A stretch of DNA of 13,242 nucleotides, from positions 1-13,242 of the forward strand of contig JAJRSN010000483.1 of the NCBI GenBank assembly GCA_024278715.1, written 5' to 3'. The translations under genes were made by a program, and so were the position numbers. Position 1 is the stretch's first letter; every line of letters starts with the position of its first letter. Below are positions 1 to 6,860 of this stretch, in pieces. Source of the DNA: Calditrichota bacterium. GTDB lineage: Bacteria; Calditrichota; Calditrichia; Calditrichales; Calditrichaceae. The notes under the pieces were generated by a model. It was not told where the DNA came from, searched no databases, and was given only the letters and a program-made list of their open reading frames with translations.

Positions 1-858
1 AAAACGGACAATGTAATCTTTACTTCATTCGGAGACATGCTGCGGGTGCCGGGCAGTGAATCGGATTTGTTTCAGGTTCGCTCAGAAGGCGCCGATGTGC
101 GCATGGTTTATTCGCCGTTGGAAGCGTTGAAAATTGCCAAAGAAAATCCGGATAAGCAGGTCATATTTTTTGCGGTGGGATTCGAAACCACTGCTCCCGG
201 TAACGCCATGGCTGTTTTACAGGCTCACAGTGAGGGAATAGACAATTTTAGCGAACTGGTGAGTCATGTTCTGGTGCCTCCGGCTATGGAAGCCTTGCTG
301 CAATCCCCCGACAATCGGGTAAACGCTTATTTAGCCGCCGGACATGTTTGCACTGTAATGGGCTGGTGGGAATATGAACCTATTGCCAAAAAATACAAAG
401 TTCCGATTGTACCGACAGGGTTTGAACCCGTTGATCTGCTCAAGGGAATTTTAGCTGCGGTTAAACAACTGGAAAAAGGAGAGCACAGGGTTGAAAATCA
501 ATACGGTCGCGCCGTTACCCGCGAAGGGAACAAAGCTGCGCAAGCCGTGGTAAAGCGGGTATTTGAAGTTACCGATCGTAAATGGCGGGGCATCGGAACC
601 ATCCCCAAAAGCGGATTAAAATTTCGATCCGAATTTCAGAAATACGACGCAGCCCGCAGGTTCAACGTCAGCCACCTGCAAACTCAGGAGCCTGAGATTT
701 GTATCAGCGGTTTAGTACTTCAAGGACTAAAAAAACCGAACGAATGCCCGGCATTCGGCAAGCAATGCACACCGCGAACGCCTCTTGGCGCAACCATGGT
801 TTCCAGCGAAGGCGCATGCGCGGCATATTACCGTTATCAACGTTTTAACGAAGAATAA
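1..858 (+). CDS. hypD: HypD, hydrogenase maturation factor (5' partial)
   Basis: HypD is the Fe-S scaffold that, with HypC, carries the iron of the [NiFe]-hydrogenase active site while the CN and CO ligands are attached in the cytoplasm. The frame is open from base 1, and the residues before the first ATG (37) already belong to the family, so the true start lies upstream. About 285 residues are present; full HypD is about 370. Visible hallmarks are FGDMLRVPGS near the beginning, GFETTAPG (codons about 180-205), and the C-terminal cluster region with cysteine codons at 700, 745, 766 and 817 in C-x14-C-x6-C-x16-C spacing, followed by the MVSSEGACAAYY block. The essential N-terminal cysteine motif is outside the window. 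Oddity: the usual CxC of this region reads C-I-S here (Ser codon 706-708). hypE follows after 19 bp, so the two are almost certainly co-transcribed. Confidence 0.96.
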   Translation, partial: KTDNVIFTSFGDMLRVPGSESDLFQVRSEGADVRMVYSPLEALKIAKENPDKQVIFFAVGFETTAPGNAMAVLQAHSEGIDNFSELVSHVLVPPAMEALLQSPDNRVNAYLAAGHVCTVMGWWEYEPIAKKYKVPIVPTGFEPVDLLKGILAAVKQLEKGEHRVENQYGRAVTREGNKAAQAVVKRVFEVTDRKWRGIGTIPKSGLKFRSEFQKYDAARRFNVSHLQTQEPEICISGLVLQGLKKPNECPAFGKQCTPRTPLGATMVSSEGACAAYYRYQRFNEE

Positions 859-868
859 CAATAACTGC

Positions 869-873
869 GAGGA
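869..873 (+). promoter_or_regulatory. Shine-Dalgarno of hypE
   Basis: GAGGA lies 4 nt before the ATG at 878. It decides the hypE start: the open frame extends back to 785 inside hypD, but the protein homologous to HypE begins at this internal ATG, just after the hypD stop. Confidence 0.7.
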
Positions 874-877
874 ATGC

Positions 878-1933
878 ATGTCTGATTATGATTTTAGTCA
901 ATTTTCCTGCCCTTTACCCAAAACCGATTATCAAACCATTCAAATGGCTCACGGAGCCGGAGGAAGGCTATCAGCCGACCTGATTGAAAAAGTGTTTATG
1001 CCGGTATTTGAAAATTCCACTCTTAAGCAGTTAGAAGATCAGGCGACTCTCCGTTTTACCGGGCAGTCACTGGCGTTCAGTACAGATTCGTTTGTGGTCA
1101 GTCCGATTTTTTTCCCGGGCGGAAATATCGGAGAATTAGCCATCAACGGAACGGTAAATGATCTTTGCATGTGCGGAGCGAAACCGCAAGTTTTAAGTGT
1201 GGGCTTTATCATAGAAGAGGGATTGCCCATTGCCGATCTTCATCAAATTCTGCTCTCTATGCGTCGGGCAATGGATCAAGCTGGCGTAAAAATCGTTACC
1301 GGCGACACAAAGGTGGTTAATAAAGGTTCGTGCGATAAGATTTTCATCAATACCACAGGAATCGGAATAATTCCCGACGGAGTCAAAATCAGCGCGCACG
1401 GAATTCGCCCGGGCGATAAAATCATTCTTTCCGGATCCATTGCGGATCACGGCATGGCGATCATGTCGGTGCGGGAGGGACTATCGTTCGAAACCACCAT
1501 TCAAAGCGACACGGCATCTTTGCATCAAATGGTTGCCGAAATGCTAAATGTAAGTAAAGAAATCCGTGCCATGCGCGATCCCACCAGAGGAGGTCTTGCC
1601 ACTTCGCTGAATGAACTGGCTCAGGCTTCGGGCGTTGGTATTGAAATAATCGAAGATCGTATCCCGATTCGCGAAGAAGTACACGCCGCTTGTGAAATTT
1701 TAGGAATCGATCCGCTTTATGTGGCTAATGAGGGAAAATTAATCGCCTTTGTTCCGTCGGATATTGCGGAATCCATGCTTCGGGTCATCAGGCAGAACCC
1801 TCTTGGTACAGAGGCGGAAATTATCGGTGAAGCGGTTAACAAACATCCCGGTAAAGTAGTAATGAAAAATATTTACGGTGTGGATCGCATTATTGATATG
1901 CCGGTCGGCGAACAGCTGCCAAGAATTTGTTAA
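878..1933 (+). CDS. hypE: HypE, carbamoyl dehydratase of hydrogenase maturation
   Basis: HypE belongs to the PurM/AIR-synthase-like ATP-binding family. It receives a carbamoyl group from HypF on its C-terminal cysteine and dehydrates it with ATP to a thiocyanate, the source of the cyanide ligands passed to the HypC-HypD iron. The product is 351 residues, normal for the family. Seen in order: HGAGG near residues 25-29 with the following helix; STDSFVV with the conserved acidic residue (about 68-74); GELAINGTVNDL (about 85-96); VTGDTKVV (about 140-147); RDPTRGGLATSLNE in the second half; and the diagnostic C-terminal LPRIC ending in Cys351. The start is the ATG preceded by GAGGA. It sits 19 bp after hypD in the same operon. 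No convincing rho-independent terminator was seen in the 82 bp before the convergent gene. Confidence 0.97.
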   Translation: MSDYDFSQFSCPLPKTDYQTIQMAHGAGGRLSADLIEKVFMPVFENSTLKQLEDQATLRFTGQSLAFSTDSFVVSPIFFPGGNIGELAINGTVNDLCMCGAKPQVLSVGFIIEEGLPIADLHQILLSMRRAMDQAGVKIVTGDTKVVNKGSCDKIFINTTGIGIIPDGVKISAHGIRPGDKIILSGSIADHGMAIMSVREGLSFETTIQSDTASLHQMVAEMLNVSKEIRAMRDPTRGGLATSLNELAQASGVGIEIIEDRIPIREEVHAACEILGIDPLYVANEGKLIAFVPSDIAESMLRVIRQNPLGTEAEIIGEAVNKHPGKVVMKNIYGVDRIIDMPVGEQLPRIC

Positions 1934-2015
1934 TCAAAAGAAAACTATCTTATTTGGTCATTTGGGAAATAAATCAAATAACGTTTAGTAATCGTTGAAC
2001 GGCGCAGTTTGTTTA

Positions 2016-2489
2016 TTATTTGAAGAAGACAAAAAGAATACCCATAATCACGCCCACCTGACCGACCCAAAAGATAAACATCCATTTAATTAGGTTAGCG
2101 TAATTTTTTGCCATTTCCTGGCGTATGCTTGCATTCATTTCTGCCATTTCCTGACGAATACTTGCATTCATTTCTGCCATCTCCTGACGGAGACTCGCAT
2201 TCATTTCTACCATTTCCTGACGGAGACTTGCATTATTTTCTGCCATCTCCTGGCGGAGACGCGCGTTGGCTTCTATCATTTCTTCGCGTAACTTGGAAAT
2301 TTCTTCCTTTAATTCCACACGCAGTTTGGAAATTTCCTCAGACAGCCTTCGTTCGAATTTCTCTTCTACAAATTCGATAATATCCGTTTTCTGATTGTCG
2401 AGTGCCTGATTTACTAAACTGACCAAAGCTTCCGCCCCATCCTCTCCTAATTTCGACCTCAATATTTTCGGAACAGTAATTAAAGCCAT
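2016..2489 (-). CDS. Membrane-anchored hendecad-repeat coiled-coil protein
   Basis: A 157-residue protein of unknown function. Residues 1-48 form a small helical head that resembles the leader of other bacterial small coiled-coil/DUF1640-like proteins; that resemblance is from memory and not verified. Residues 51-127 are seven consecutive 11-residue (hendecad) repeats, the last five close variants of E-M-N-A-S-L/I-R-Q-E-M-A. Residues about 134-156 form one strongly hydrophobic helix ending in Lys, so this is a C-tail-anchored membrane protein with a long charged coiled coil on the other side. Hendecads usually give slightly right-handed coils, often trimers or tetramers. The ATG at 2489 is chosen over the in-frame TTG at 2492 because AGGGG (2496-2500) then sits 6 nt upstream. 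It converges on hypE and lies downstream of the phosphofructokinase, separated by a terminator. Confidence 0.85.
   Translation of the reverse strand: MALITVPKILRSKLGEDGAEALVSLVNQALDNQKTDIIEFVEEKFERRLSEEISKLRVELKEEISKLREEMIEANARLRQEMAENNASLRQEMVEMNASLRQEMAEMNASIRQEMAEMNASIRQEMAKNYANLIKWMFIFWVGQVGVIMGILFVFFK
2109..2273 (-). repeat. Tandem repeat, 5 x 33 bp, coding
   Basis: Five head-to-tail 33-bp units at 2109-2141, 2142-2174, 2175-2207, 2208-2240 and 2241-2273. Each encodes one 11-residue coiled-coil unit. On the plus strand each begins with T(G/A)CCAT(T/C)TCCTG. The first two units differ at only three positions, and the fifth unit is the most diverged. The pattern suggests expansion by slippage or unequal exchange. 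Confidence 0.93.
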
Positions 2490-2495
2490 CAAGTG

Positions 2496-2500
2496 CCCCT
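2496..2500 (-). promoter_or_regulatory. Shine-Dalgarno of coiled-coil gene
   Basis: AGGGG on the minus strand, 6 nt before the ATG at 2489. It favours that ATG over the in-frame TTG three bases upstream. Confidence 0.6.
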
Positions 2501-2517
2501 TTAATTACCCTGCCAAT

Positions 2518-2523
2518 ATTATA
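2518..2523 (-). promoter_or_regulatory. Candidate -10 box of coiled-coil gene
   Basis: A perfect TATAAT on the minus strand would give a leader of roughly 20 nt. No good -35 lies at 17 nt (the hexamer there is TTTCCA), and the only TTGATT is 22 nt away, so this is tentative. Confidence 0.3.
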
Positions 2524-2711
2524 ATTAAAGAATTTTCTCTTGGAAAATCAAGTCATTAAAAACAGTTTATATCAACGGCTACAATTTTTAGTGCTATAAT
2601 ATGGACTTCGCCTTTTTAGGGAAGGACAAACGTTTTTCGTTTTGTCAATTTAGGAGTGCGTAATTTCTGCGCCGATTTTTTACCGCCGGCAATTTAGGAC
2701 AAAATCGGAAA

Positions 2712-2740
2712 TAAGTAAAAAGCCGGCTCAAAACCGGCTT
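2712..2740 (-). terminator. Rho-independent terminator of the phosphofructokinase gene
   Basis: On the minus strand AAGCCGG (2734-2740) pairs perfectly with CCGGCTT (2720-2726) around a 7-nt loop and runs into TTTTT then a T-rich tail. It begins 7 bp after the phosphofructokinase stop codon. Confidence 0.85.
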
Positions 2741-2746
2741 GTAATT

Positions 2747-4081
2747 TTATTTTATGTTCTTTTTGGGCTTCGGACCTGTCGTTAGTTTTTCGTGAGCAAT
2801 CCCATCGTCGCCGATATGTTCCATGGGGTTATCCCGCACCAGATATTCAAATTGTTTCCGGAATTCTTCGAGGCTTACACCCGCAGTTGCGGCGTACTTT
2901 GCCAATTCATGCGGATCGTCAAAATCTTCCGATTTCAGCCTAATCATATAACGATGAGCCACGTGGTAGTATTCGGAACGAATATCCACCATTCTGATTT
3001 TCATTCTTTTTGTTTTAGGATCTATTTTATTCTTTAACATAATCGGAACAAACCGACCATCCTGAATGGAAATCAGCGCTCCCGAACCGCCGTCAAATAA
3101 AAACTTGGCTGCCATAAATCCCAGATCGCGGCAATATTCCATATCAAAAGGAATGGGATCGGCACAACGCAATTCGTAGCCAATATTCTTAGCCACAATA
3201 GTCGTTTTAATATTAAACTCTTTTAAACGATCTTGTACGCGTCGTTTCAAGATTTCACCAAAGCTGATCTCAGCCAAACGGATATTGTCGTGAGCATCCT
3301 TTTCAACGTTCATTAATTCCTGAAAATCATCGGGATCGAGTTTTTCGAGCAAGCCCTCCGCCAATATAGCGACTCCGTCTTTACGTCCGTAACTCAACCG
3401 CTTAATAATAGCGCCGACCAAAATGTCAATAACGCGTTTGAGCGGTATTTTTTGATTGCCGAATTCTTCTGGGATCAACGTGAGGGTGGCGCCGCAAGCT
3501 TTGCCGATGCCCACAGCCAAATGACCGGCTTTACGCCCCATGGTAACCACAAAATACCATCGCGATGTGGTCTTAGCGTCGGTCATTATATTTTTTACGA
3601 TTTCAACGCCCAGGTGGCGGGCGGTCTGAAAGCCAAAAGTACTTATCGTTCCGGGTAAATCCAAATCATTATCGATTGTTTTAGGAACATGTGCAACCTT
3701 AACGCGCCCGTCGGCAATCTGTTCAACCCGATAAGCCGAATAAGCAGTATCATCGCCGCCTATGGTGATTAACTTGTCAACGTTTAAGCGTAAAAGCGAC
3801 GAAACGGTATTTTCAAGATGTTTTGGGTCTTTGGTGGGATTATCACGTGAAATGCCGATATGGGAACCACCCCTAAAATGAATACGACTCACCGATTCAA
3901 TAGTCAAAGGAATAACATGGGAAATATCTCCGCGCATAATCCATTTAAATCCGTCCTCAATTCCTATAACTTCCGACCCGGATAAAATTGTGCGAATGGT
4001 AGCAGCCCCGATAACGCTATTAATTCCGGGTGCCGGTCCTCCTCCGACTAAAATTGCGGTTCTTTTGGGATAAAGTGACAT
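2747..4081 (-). CDS. Phosphofructokinase, pyrophosphate-dependent type
   Basis: Phosphofructokinase family enzyme that interconverts fructose 6-phosphate and fructose 1,6-bisphosphate in the cytoplasm. The product is 444 residues, longer than bacterial ATP-PFKs of about 320. Seen: GGGPAPGIN at the phosphoryl-donor loop (13-21), GGDDT at 108-112, PKTIDNDLDLPG (133-144) with the catalytic Asp137 equivalent, and MGRKAGHLA (181-189). Family knowledge: Asp at the second position after GGD's first Asp, instead of Gly (GGDGS), and Lys instead of Gly in P-K-T-I-D-N-D mark pyrophosphate-using enzymes. Both are present here, so diphosphate-fructose-6-phosphate 1-phosphotransferase is the better call. 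The C-terminal 100 or so residues (to the Lys-rich tail) are an extension. The start is set by GGAG 5 nt upstream and by a promoter that overlaps the longer in-frame ATG at 4174. It has its own promoter and terminator, so it is probably monocistronic. Confidence 0.93.
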   Translation of the reverse strand: MSLYPKRTAILVGGGPAPGINSVIGAATIRTILSGSEVIGIEDGFKWIMRGDISHVIPLTIESVSRIHFRGGSHIGISRDNPTKDPKHLENTVSSLLRLNVDKLITIGGDDTAYSAYRVEQIADGRVKVAHVPKTIDNDLDLPGTISTFGFQTARHLGVEIVKNIMTDAKTTSRWYFVVTMGRKAGHLAVGIGKACGATLTLIPEEFGNQKIPLKRVIDILVGAIIKRLSYGRKDGVAILAEGLLEKLDPDDFQELMNVEKDAHDNIRLAEISFGEILKRRVQDRLKEFNIKTTIVAKNIGYELRCADPIPFDMEYCRDLGFMAAKFLFDGGSGALISIQDGRFVPIMLKNKIDPKTKRMKIRMVDIRSEYYHVAHRYMIRLKSEDFDDPHELAKYAATAGVSLEEFRKQFEYLVRDNPMEHIGDDGIAHEKLTTGPKPKKNIK

Positions 4082-4086
4082 ATCAA

Positions 4087-4090
4087 CTCC
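4087..4090 (-). promoter_or_regulatory. Shine-Dalgarno of phosphofructokinase
   Basis: GGAG on the minus strand, 5 nt before the ATG at 4081. It fixes the start: the longer in-frame ATGs at 4174 and 4129 have no such site. Confidence 0.75.
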
Positions 4091-4144
4091 ATTTCCTCTT
4101 AAACAGTTTTCAAATTTAATTTTTTGCATTTTTATTTTAAAAAG

Positions 4145-4174
4145 ATTATACCCAACTTTTCGTTGAGTGTTCAA
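4145..4174 (-). promoter_or_regulatory. Sigma70-like promoter of phosphofructokinase
   Basis: On the minus strand TTGAAC (4169-4174), an 18-nt spacer and a perfect TATAAT (4145-4150). The transcript would start near 4138, giving a leader of about 57 nt before the ATG at 4081. The spacer contains a small CAAC/GTTG inverted repeat of doubtful meaning. Confidence 0.7.
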
Positions 4175-4677
4175 TGCTTTCCGAGTAAATCAGCAGCTTA
4201 AACCACCGCACTCCGTTATCTTTTTATCCGATAAAACTTTTTTTAAAAGTATTAAAATACAATTTCTTTAATTTTTTCGCCAAATTAATTTAAAATCTCA
4301 AATCAAGTTACGCAAGTTTCAATTTATTAATTATCACACAATCCGTCTTTTTTTCCGATTTATTTTTAAAGCAGCCGATCTTTTGCGGAATTTATTCTGA
4401 TTTTTTTCAACTTCCTTGTGAAAATTCCGTTAAATATAAGTTGTGTTGTCTCAAAAAAAAGCAGGAATATCCGGGTTTCCGTTTTCGGTTTCATCTCTGA
4501 ACTTTTTATCCTTTCCGGGGTCTGTTACTGCCTGTTACCGGAGCCCTTAATTTTTTATCAAAATTCAATCCGTGATCTGGAACATAATCAAACTCGAAGG
4601 CAATGGTATTTTTTAAATTATTAAAATATTAGACAGAAATGCTCTAAAGAGCGGGTTGTTCGGTACGATAATAGATA

Positions 4678-4726
4678 TTCCGAGATTCACGGATTTTTTG
4701 CTTCGATTCTTGTCAATATCTCGGAA
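4678..4726. repeat. Inverted repeat TTCCGAGAT / ATCTCGGAA
   Basis: Perfect 9-bp arms at 4678-4686 and 4718-4726 separated by 31 nt. It is not followed by a T-run, so it is not a simple terminator. It could be an operator-like dyad or a stem in a transcript. Confidence 0.5.
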
Positions 4727-4815
4727 CGGCGCATGTATAATTTTACATTCACTTTTGCACGAAGGCGATATATCAAATTTGCGAGCAGCTCCTGAACAAA
4801 GCTGTGCACTGTGAG

Positions 4816-4844
4816 TTAAAACCCGTACATTAACGTCTTATAAA
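4816..4844 (+). promoter_or_regulatory. Candidate promoter of the SMC-like gene
   Basis: TTAAAA (4816-4821), a 17-nt spacer and TATAAA (4839-4844), giving a leader of about 97 nt to the ATG at 4948. The match is only partial at the -35. Confidence 0.3.
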
Positions 4845-4947
4845 ATTAAATACAAAAACGAGTTGATTTTGTCCCGATGGTGTGGTAATTAAGGAATTGA
4901 TTTCTTAAATTTGATCTATCACATAAGGAAGTCAGGAGTTATTACAA

Positions 4948-6711
4948 ATGCGAATTGAATCGCTGCAAATATCCGGTTTTAAAGGTTACGAACAAACCAC
5001 CACCATCAATTTTTTTGATGAACACAGTAACCTTATTTTTGACACCGAAGGAGAAGAACGAATATTCATTTTTAAGGCGATTTTAGGAATTATTTTTGGA
5101 TTCTCTCCTGACGAAAAAAAACATTTCCGCGGCGATGTAGCGTTAAATCAAACCTTTACCGGTCTGGTCACTCTTGTGTTGGACCAAAAGACCGTACTCA
5201 TCGAACGTGATTTTGAGACCGACATCATTGCCTGTCTCTTATCGGATAATTCATCGAGCCGACCTATTTTTCAGGGCAAAGATATTGTTGAAAATGGTTA
5301 TTCCAGACCTTACCTCGAAATGCTCCGCTCCATTTTTCCCATTGTCGATAAATCGTTGTACCTTGAAATTTTACAAGAAGAGATTTATGAAGGCAGCTCT
5401 CTTTCAAATTTATTGCATTCACTTTATTTGCTTTTGTCTCCGCGATTTAACTTAAATAAAGTGAGGCACCTTATCAGCAAAAGCGAGGCTTACATTACAA
5501 CAATCGATACTTCCAGACTGGACAGTAAAAATCTTGAACAGCTCAATCAATTCAGAGAATGTCTGGTGTTCTTAAAAAGCGTCGCTCATTTTCGTCAGCA
5601 GCTAAAATCCGATCTGGACAAATTCAATCAATTATTGAGGAAAATCCGTCAGCGCGACATCCATAAAGACGCTATTCTCAGTCAAATAGAAGAATCGTTT
5701 AAAGAATTGTACGGACATAATCCCATACTTTTGCGGGCAGAAATTTTACTGTGGAAGAGTCTTGCCCAGATGAAAGAGCAAAACGAAGCCGAATTAAAAA
5801 AAGTCCGTCAAAGAAAAGACGAAATAGAGCATATTCTTCAAATCGATCTTGCAGAGTATAACCAACTTCCCGATTTCATAGACAAAGAGATCAAAAAATA
5901 TCAGGATAATAAAGAAAAGATCAAAAAAACACAGAAAAAAACGGAAATTCTCGACACGGAAATTAAACTAAACGAAGTAAAGTACAATACCTGGAAAACG
6001 GTTAAATTGTTTTTTCTCGGATTTGTTACTCCCATTTCGTTCATTCTTTCGTACATTGCTTTCAATTCATGGTTTTTGATTATTCCGGAAGCTTTTTTCT
6101 TTTTTCTGATCTTTCTGTTTTTATTCGGACATTACCATTCCAAAATCCGTGAGAGATTATTGAATCTTCAGGAAGAGAGAGATATTTTTCAAAAACGGAT
6201 AAACGACACTTTAAGAGAACAAAAAGTTTTACAACAAAAATGGTATTTCCTCAAAGACGAAAAATCTTTTCATATTCATGAAGAACGGCTAAATAAATTT
6301 AAGGCATTAAAAACAGAGCTTCGTCACCTGAAACAACAAGAAGACAGAATCCGGCAAAATTTAGGTCAGCCTTCTCTTACGCGTCAATTGCAAACCTTTA
6401 AACAAAAATACGGCGGGCTCGTCGATATCAATCGTCCCGACCTCGAAGATTATCTGGACAAATTCGTCCGGCTAAAAAGCGAATTGTCTTCCATCGAAAC
6501 CAGCGAAGTCGAACCCCCTGTAATTCAGGAAATCCAAAAAATCATCAAAGATTATCGGGACGCCATTCACCAATTAAAGCATATCGAAGAGGAATTGAGC
6601 GAACGCCTGCACCTGCATCAATACAATTTAACGGTAGATAAAATCCTCGAAGCGATAACCCGCAGAATAAAAAACCTTCAGATGAAGCAGGGAATTACAT
6701 TTGAATATTAA
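4948..6711 (+). CDS. SMC/YhaN-like membrane coiled-coil protein with degenerate Walker A
   Basis: A 587-residue protein with the architecture of YhaN/SbcC-type ATPases but no visible ATPase machinery. Residues 1-20 are the usual first strands (I-x-x-L-x-I-S-G-F-K-G). Residues 28-52 align without gaps to the family segment N-V-I-Y-GPNEAGKST-LLRAI, but the P-loop reads DTEGEERIF (32-40), lacking the Gly-Lys-Ser/Thr. Residues about 45-170 resemble the rest of the N-terminal lobe (FGF, a V-L-I-E-R-D-F strand). Then follow a charged coiled coil (about 220-350), two membrane helices (about 352-371 and 376-397) and a second coiled coil to the end. No C-terminal lobe with ABC signature or Walker B is present, and only 140 bp follow before the next gene. 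AGGAG (4934-4938) lies 9 nt before the ATG. The membrane hairpin inside the coil is a YhaN-like trait. It is probably structural or a partner of another protein; function unknown. Confidence 0.85.
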   Translation: MRIESLQISGFKGYEQTTTINFFDEHSNLIFDTEGEERIFIFKAILGIIFGFSPDEKKHFRGDVALNQTFTGLVTLVLDQKTVLIERDFETDIIACLLSDNSSSRPIFQGKDIVENGYSRPYLEMLRSIFPIVDKSLYLEILQEEIYEGSSLSNLLHSLYLLLSPRFNLNKVRHLISKSEAYITTIDTSRLDSKNLEQLNQFRECLVFLKSVAHFRQQLKSDLDKFNQLLRKIRQRDIHKDAILSQIEESFKELYGHNPILLRAEILLWKSLAQMKEQNEAELKKVRQRKDEIEHILQIDLAEYNQLPDFIDKEIKKYQDNKEKIKKTQKKTEILDTEIKLNEVKYNTWKTVKLFFLGFVTPISFILSYIAFNSWFLIIPEAFFFFLIFLFLFGHYHSKIRERLLNLQEERDIFQKRINDTLREQKVLQQKWYFLKDEKSFHIHEERLNKFKALKTELRHLKQQEDRIRQNLGQPSLTRQLQTFKQKYGGLVDINRPDLEDYLDKFVRLKSELSSIETSEVEPPVIQEIQKIIKDYRDAIHQLKHIEEELSERLHLHQYNLTVDKILEAITRRIKNLQMKQGITFEY

Positions 6712-6775
6712 CGATTAATCTTTTATCTTAGCATCAATTATATTACGAAACCCAACGAATAAATCATTATAACTC

Positions 6776-6799
6776 ACAAGCTTTGCGGCTTGTTTGTTT
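6776..6799 (+). terminator. Candidate terminator or attenuator after the SMC-like gene
   Basis: ACAAGC (6776-6781) pairs with GCTTGT (6788-6793) around a 6-nt loop, followed by TTGTTT. An overlapping alternative 8-bp stem, AAGCTTTG (6778-6785) with CAAAGCTT (6815-6822), would exclude it. The stem is short, so it may be a weak terminator or part of a leader for the next gene. Confidence 0.45.
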
Positions 6800-6848
6800 A
6801 ATCCGAAGTTCGGGCAAAGCTTATTAAATTTTATCTTTTAATATTAAA

Positions 6849-6852
6849 AAGG
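6849..6852 (+). promoter_or_regulatory. Shine-Dalgarno of the M29 peptidase gene
   Basis: AAGG, preceded by an A-run, lies 8 nt before the ATG at 6861. It favours this ATG over the in-frame GTG at 6852, which overlaps the site. Confidence 0.55.
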
Positions 6853-6860
6853 TGCTGATA

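Larger units (their letters stand above)
4175..4947. other. Gene-poor AT-rich intergenic region
   Basis: Upstream of two divergent genes, this stretch shows no convincing protein gene. A 68-codon open frame at 4418-4624 has no Shine-Dalgarno and no recognisable composition. The region holds a 9-bp inverted repeat (4678-4686/4718-4726), a short GCTC-TAAA-GAGC hairpin (4641-4652) and a weak promoter candidate for the gene at 4948. No tRNA or known RNA family was recognised, but an unrecognised small RNA or regulatory region cannot be excluded. Confidence 0.6.

Noticed and set aside
785..877. An upstream extension of hypE overlapping hypD.
   Set aside because: The extension is translated from hypD sequence in another frame; the conserved HypE N-terminus begins near 878, which has a Shine-Dalgarno.
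1950..1981. TTATTTG/CAAATAA inverted repeat after hypE as a terminator.
   Set aside because: Stem is only AT-rich 7 bp with an 18-nt loop and no T-run; too weak to call.
4418..4624. A 68-codon open frame in the long spacer.
   Set aside because: No ribosome-binding site, no recognisable motif, and biased only by AT-rich composition.
4710..4741. TTGTCA and TATAAT as a promoter in the long spacer.
   Set aside because: The spacer is 20 nt, too long for an ordinary sigma70 promoter, and no gene follows closely. Kept only as a note in the spacer finding.
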